From positions 1-33,701 of the forward strand of contig JABFSL010000124.1 in assembly GCA_013140605.1 (NCBI GenBank): DNA of 33,701 bases, read 5' to 3'. Positions 30,336-33,701 of this stretch are shown one piece after another; within the stretch, counting starts at the first letter, position 1, and each line of letters begins with the position of its first letter. Source of the DNA: Anaerolineales bacterium (GTDB taxonomy: Bacteria; Chloroflexota; Anaerolineae; Anaerolineales; Villigracilaceae). The notes under the pieces are model-generated. The model saw only the letters and a program-made list of their open reading frames with translations, was not told where the DNA came from and ran no database searches. The translations under genes were made by a program, and so were the position numbers.

Positions 30336-30968
30336 ATGAATTTCTTTGGTAAAAGAGTCCTCTTTCTCGGCGCGCACCCTGATGATATTGAGATCGGATG
30401 CGGCGCTTTGATACATCACATTGTGAATCAAACAGAAATTTTGTGCGTCACGCTTTCAGATAATCAAAAAAATCCCGACCTGAAAAATGTAAAGGGCGAG
30501 CATCTCAAGTCCATGAAGGTGCTGGGAGTGCCGGAAGACAAGATCGTATTCGGCCCTTTTATCACGCGAGTCTTTCCCGATGCGCGGCAGGAAATTCTTG
30601 AGTACTTTCTGAGTTTGCGCAAAAACTTTCAACCTGATCTGATCTTTGTCCACTCGAAACAGGATGTGCATCAGGATCATCTCACAATGACTGATGAGGC
30701 TTTGCGCGCCTTTCGCGGGATCACTGTCTTGGGCTTTGACGTTGTGCGTTCCTCCTACGGATTCTTCCCGCACTTTTTAGTGGAAGTCACCGAAGAGGAT
30801 GTTAAGAAAAAGATCGAGGCCCTCTCGGAATATGAAACATATCGTGACAGGTATTACTTCAACAGCGAACTCACCCGCTCCATCATGTTAAGACACGGCG
30901 CGCTGGCGGAAATCCCTTTTGCTGAAGGGTTTGATATTTTGAGAATTGTAGGGAAGTTCGAAAGTTGA
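30336..30968 (+). CDS. PIG-L family deacetylase
   Basis: This 210-residue zinc-dependent N-deacetylase of LmbE type has LGAHPDDIEIGCG (11-23), with metal ligands His and Asp in AHPDD, and HSKQDVHQDH (about 106-115), the second zinc His. The family removes acetyl groups from GlcNAc conjugates such as GlcNAc-malate, GlcNAc-inositol or lipid-linked sugars, notably in bacillithiol and mycothiol synthesis. The start at 30336 lies 3 bp after the cyclase stop. Its stop overlaps a possible TTG start of the DinB gene, but that gene is better started at 30983. Confidence 0.92.
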   Translation: MNFFGKRVLFLGAHPDDIEIGCGALIHHIVNQTEILCVTLSDNQKNPDLKNVKGEHLKSMKVLGVPEDKIVFGPFITRVFPDARQEILEYFLSLRKNFQPDLIFVHSKQDVHQDHLTMTDEALRAFRGITVLGFDVVRSSYGFFPHFLVEVTEEDVKKKIEALSEYETYRDRYYFNSELTRSIMLRHGALAEIPFAEGFDILRIVGKFES

Positions 30969-30982
30969 GGAAAGAGGTCAAA

Positions 30983-31492
30983 ATGAAATTTACAGAGATG
31001 TATCAGGAAATGGTCAACAGCACGGAGATCATCCGCGCGTTGATCGCGAACGTTTCGCAGGAAGAGGCGCAGATCAAACCCACAGCTGAGGACTGGTCCA
31101 TTCTCGAAGTGATCAGCCACCTTCACGATGAGGAACGCGAAGACTTTCGTGAGCATCTGGACTTTATCCTTCATCGCCAGAATGAGAAGTGGCATCAAAT
31201 CGATCCGCAAGACTGGGTCACATCCAGAAGATATAACGAGCAAGACTTCATTGAAATGCAAATGAAGTTCTTTGAAGAGCGTAAAAAATCATTGGATTGG
31301 TTGATCGATCTATCTGATGCGGATTGGGATGTCACCTACACATCCGAATTTGGGTCTGTTCCAGCGGGCGAAATGTTCGTCTCGTGGGTCGCGCATGACA
31401 ATTTGCACATTCGCCAGCTGGTGGAATTAAAACGCCTTCATGTGGAGAAGATCACGCAGCCGTATGGGATTGGATACGCGGGAGACTGGTAA
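30983..31492 (+). CDS. DinB-like (DinB_2) protein
   Basis: This 169-residue helical-bundle protein has the typical EDWSILEVISHLHDEEREDFREHLD segment (about 37-61), containing the His-x-x-x-Glu metal site, and the C-terminal VSWVAHDNLHIRQLVELKRLH with His-x-x-x-His. It is related to, but clearly diverged from, the protein at 19315. The ATG at 30983 follows AGAGG. Its place after a PIG-L deacetylase recalls low-molecular-weight thiol systems, where DinB proteins act as thiol S-transferases; this is inference. A strong terminator follows. Confidence 0.9.
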   Translation: MKFTEMYQEMVNSTEIIRALIANVSQEEAQIKPTAEDWSILEVISHLHDEEREDFREHLDFILHRQNEKWHQIDPQDWVTSRRYNEQDFIEMQMKFFEERKKSLDWLIDLSDADWDVTYTSEFGSVPAGEMFVSWVAHDNLHIRQLVELKRLHVEKITQPYGIGYAGDW

Positions 31493-31498
31493 GAGTAT

Positions 31499-31530
31499 AA
31501 AAGCGGAGAGCAGAAAACTCTCCGCTTTTT
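31499..31530 (+). terminator. Rho-independent terminator after the DinB gene
   Basis: aaaagcggagag (31499-31510) and ctctccgctttt (31518-31529) form a perfect 12-bp stem with a 7-base loop and T-run. It closes the 28839-31492 operon. The 154 bp after it, up to 31684, are AT-rich and hold no gene I can support; they should contain the promoter of the next gene. Confidence 0.92.
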
Positions 31531-31684
31531 ATATCAGGATCTCAAATTACGAAATAAGGCACAAGGAATTATTACTCAAAAAACTATATGATAAAATCTT
31601 GAACAACAAGAAAAAACAAACTGCTATTATGGTCTGGCTTTATGATGGTTTTCTACTTTTATTAGTGCAAGGCTGAGGCTAAAA

Positions 31685-33701
31685 ATGACAAATGTATCCA
31701 TTGGCGGAGATGTAACAGACAGCGTCATGGTGTTTGGGAACGATAACTATGTTGTCAAGATCGGGGATGTTAATGGCGGCATTGTTAATATTATAAAACC
31801 GTCAGACAAGCCAGAATACACCGCACGCTCAAGCCCAGTCACGGTCAGGCCGCGCGCCTTTGCTTCCCTCCTTGATCGCGAAAAGGAATCTGATTCAATA
31901 GAAAAGGCAGTTCAATCTTCCGTTCCAGTTTCTGTTTGGGGGGAACAAGGTGTGGGGAAAACGGCCTTTATTCGTCATATGACGCACTCCCTCGACATTG
32001 CCAGTTTTACAAGCGGAATCATCTATCTCGACACATCCGGGCTTGAGTATGAAGATCTGCTTCAAGCTTTGTTCGATTCGTTTTTCGAAAGCGACACCTC
32101 GTACAAACCAACCACAGCGGAAATCATCCTTGCTCTTCAAAATATAAAAGCGCTCATTATTCTTGACGATTTGGAAGTTGGACAGGATGAGGCTACCGCC
32201 ATTTTGGATGCCGCTCCTAATTCCCTTTTTATACTTTCTTCAACAGAACGCAGTTTATGGGGGGAAGGTGAAGTAATTACACTGCAGGGACTGCCAGAAA
32301 ACGAGTCGATTAAATTATTCGAAAAGGAATTATCACGCGCGCTAAACGATCAGGAAAAAATAATCGCAGCAAAAATCTGCGCTTTGCTCAAAGGTCATCC
32401 ACTGTCAATTTTGCAGGCAGCCTCGCTTGCAAGAGACACAGGAAGCTCCATGGATGAACTGTTAGGCAAGCTGACAAACGAGACAATAAATGACGTATCC
32501 ATGACCTATATGGATATGGCAAAGCTTAGCGTTTCAGAGAAACAAATCCTTGCACTTCTTGCTGCGGCAGGCGGGAATATTATCTCACTGGAACATATAA
32601 AAGGTATTTTCAAAGACGGCAGTGGACAAAATGATATTCAAAGACTGATCACGCTTGGGCTGGTGCAAGCGCATAGCCCGCGCTTCAGTATCACGGACGC
32701 GTTGGTGGCTTCGGTCGCTGCGGCATGGGACCTTACTTCCTGGCAGGATGTCCTGCTAAATTACACGATCAACTGGCTGGGTCAGCAACCAGCTTCGGCG
32801 TTGGTGGAAGAATCGAGCGGGCTCCTGATCCACACACTCAAAACCGCGGGGGAGAGAAAAAAATGGCGCGAGGTAATCCAACTGGGCCACGCGCTTGAAA
32901 AATTCATGGTTCTTTTTAAGCGCTGGCAAACATGGTCTGATATTTTGAATTGGATACTGACAGCCGCCAAGGCGCTGAACGACAGCAAGACCCAAGCCTG
33001 GGCATTACATCAACTGGGAAGCCGCGCGCTTTATTTGGGATATGCCAGCGAGGCTAAAACGTTTTTATCGCAGGCGCTGAATATTCGTCAGGTAATTGGC
33101 GATAAAGCGGGTTTGGCGATCACCCAGCATAATATCAATACTTTAAACGGAATCATTGCTCCGCTAAAAGGAAACGCCTCTGGCTGTAAAAAATATTTAA
33201 CCTATGGCTGCGGCACAGCAATAGGTTTGACAATCCTGACTGTAATCGCATTGGCAGCAATTTTCTTCTGGCCGTTTTCTGGCAACAATGATGTTACACC
33301 TACTGAGCCGCCAGTGGTCAGTTCTCCCACTAGCACACCATCCCCAACACTTGTGTCGACAATTACTAAAACACCTACAGATATAGTTACCAGAACTTCG
33401 TCCCCCACGCTTACGCCCACGGCAACTCCGACACCGGTATTGCTCTATGATTTCGTGGAGCGTGCCGATGAGGCGTACTGGTTCAATGTTTTACAGAATT
33501 CTGATGGCGAGTTTCAAAGCGATCTCACTTTTTTCAGCGAGCCATTTTCTCCAAACCCGGAAACCTACCTTTCTGAATTTGGTAATAACTATGCGGGCTG
33601 GGATTTCAGTGTGCCATTAATGAACGGAAGAACCTATAAAAAGGTTTTATTAACTTATCCATATTATGAACGCTTGAAGGTATTTGGAGATTATGAAAAA
33701 G
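31685..33701 (+). CDS. Membrane-anchored STAND/NB-ARC-type NTPase, 3' end outside the window
   Basis: An open frame of 672 codons runs off the window. Residues 1-40 are Gly/Asn/Val-rich beta repeats (SIGGDV, GDVNGGIVNI). Walker A GEQGVGKTA is at 86-94, Walker B LIILDDLE at 157-164, an SSTERS sensor-like strand at 185-190 and the NB-ARC GHPL motif at 237-240. A winged-helix-like part and helical repeats (about 350-480) follow. One membrane helix is at about 508-530, then a Pro/Thr/Ser-rich linker (538-585) and an extracytoplasmic beta-rich start. STAND NTPases are oligomerising switches in signalling or defence. This topology puts the switch in the cytoplasm and a sensor or effector outside. 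The ATG has no strong ribosome site. Confidence 0.85.
   Translation, partial: MTNVSIGGDVTDSVMVFGNDNYVVKIGDVNGGIVNIIKPSDKPEYTARSSPVTVRPRAFASLLDREKESDSIEKAVQSSVPVSVWGEQGVGKTAFIRHMTHSLDIASFTSGIIYLDTSGLEYEDLLQALFDSFFESDTSYKPTTAEIILALQNIKALIILDDLEVGQDEATAILDAAPNSLFILSSTERSLWGEGEVITLQGLPENESIKLFEKELSRALNDQEKIIAAKICALLKGHPLSILQAASLARDTGSSMDELLGKLTNETINDVSMTYMDMAKLSVSEKQILALLAAAGGNIISLEHIKGIFKDGSGQNDIQRLITLGLVQAHSPRFSITDALVASVAAAWDLTSWQDVLLNYTINWLGQQPASALVEESSGLLIHTLKTAGERKKWREVIQLGHALEKFMVLFKRWQTWSDILNWILTAAKALNDSKTQAWALHQLGSRALYLGYASEAKTFLSQALNIRQVIGDKAGLAITQHNINTLNGIIAPLKGNASGCKKYLTYGCGTAIGLTILTVIALAAIFFWPFSGNNDVTPTEPPVVSSPTSTPSPTLVSTITKTPTDIVTRTSSPTLTPTATPTPVLLYDFVERADEAYWFNVLQNSDGEFQSDLTFFSEPFSPNPETYLSEFGNNYAGWDFSVPLMNGRTYKKVLLTYPYYERLKVFGDYEK

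Overview
The window looks like a chromosomal segment of an anaerobic or facultative member of the Chloroflexota, most likely class Anaerolineae. This is inferred from gene content and style: two MttB-type methyltransferases without a pyrrolysine codon, a lipoprotein and an NTPase with Thr/Pro-rich linkers, LCP and DinB proteins, and many dispersed palindromic repeats. No rRNA or other taxonomic marker is present, so the placement is moderate confidence.

Layout. (1) 25-8779, plus strand: a one-carbon operon. It holds a GntR/FCD regulator, a corrinoid protein, an MttB-family methyltransferase, an S9 peptidase, a second MttB-family methyltransferase, an M20D amidohydrolase and a methyl-THF:corrinoid methyltransferase, and it closes with a strong terminator. 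Together the genes suggest release of an N-methylated substrate from a conjugate, then corrinoid-dependent transfer of its methyl group to tetrahydrofolate. (2) 8820-11036: an integron-type cassette array with three attC-like sites and no integrase in the window. It carries a P-loop kinase, a Cys-rich mini-ORF with a small membrane protein, and an Imm5-like immunity protein. (3) 11066-13881, plus strand: an AT-rich stretch with a GT87-like membrane glycosyltransferase and a small membrane protein, then a lipoprotein alpha/beta hydrolase. (4) 13911-28276, minus strand: an APC/KUP-like permease; aminotransferase, UbiA-like prenyltransferase and moeA; DinB; a GT39-like glycosyltransferase; an SDR; an LCP protein; glgA-malQ; tRNA-His; GNAT; hisS. 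(5) 28328-33701, plus strand: a HIT protein; a methyltransferase, cyclase, PIG-L deacetylase and DinB operon; and a membrane-anchored STAND/NB-ARC NTPase that runs off the end.

The two most unusual themes are the integrase-less cassette array and the number of palindromic repeats, several of which lie in frame inside protein genes (S9 peptidase twice, moeA twice, the SAM methyltransferase, possibly the SDR). These resemble Rickettsia palindromic elements in behaviour. Every gap of 80 bp or more inside the methyltransferase operon also contains a long inverted repeat.
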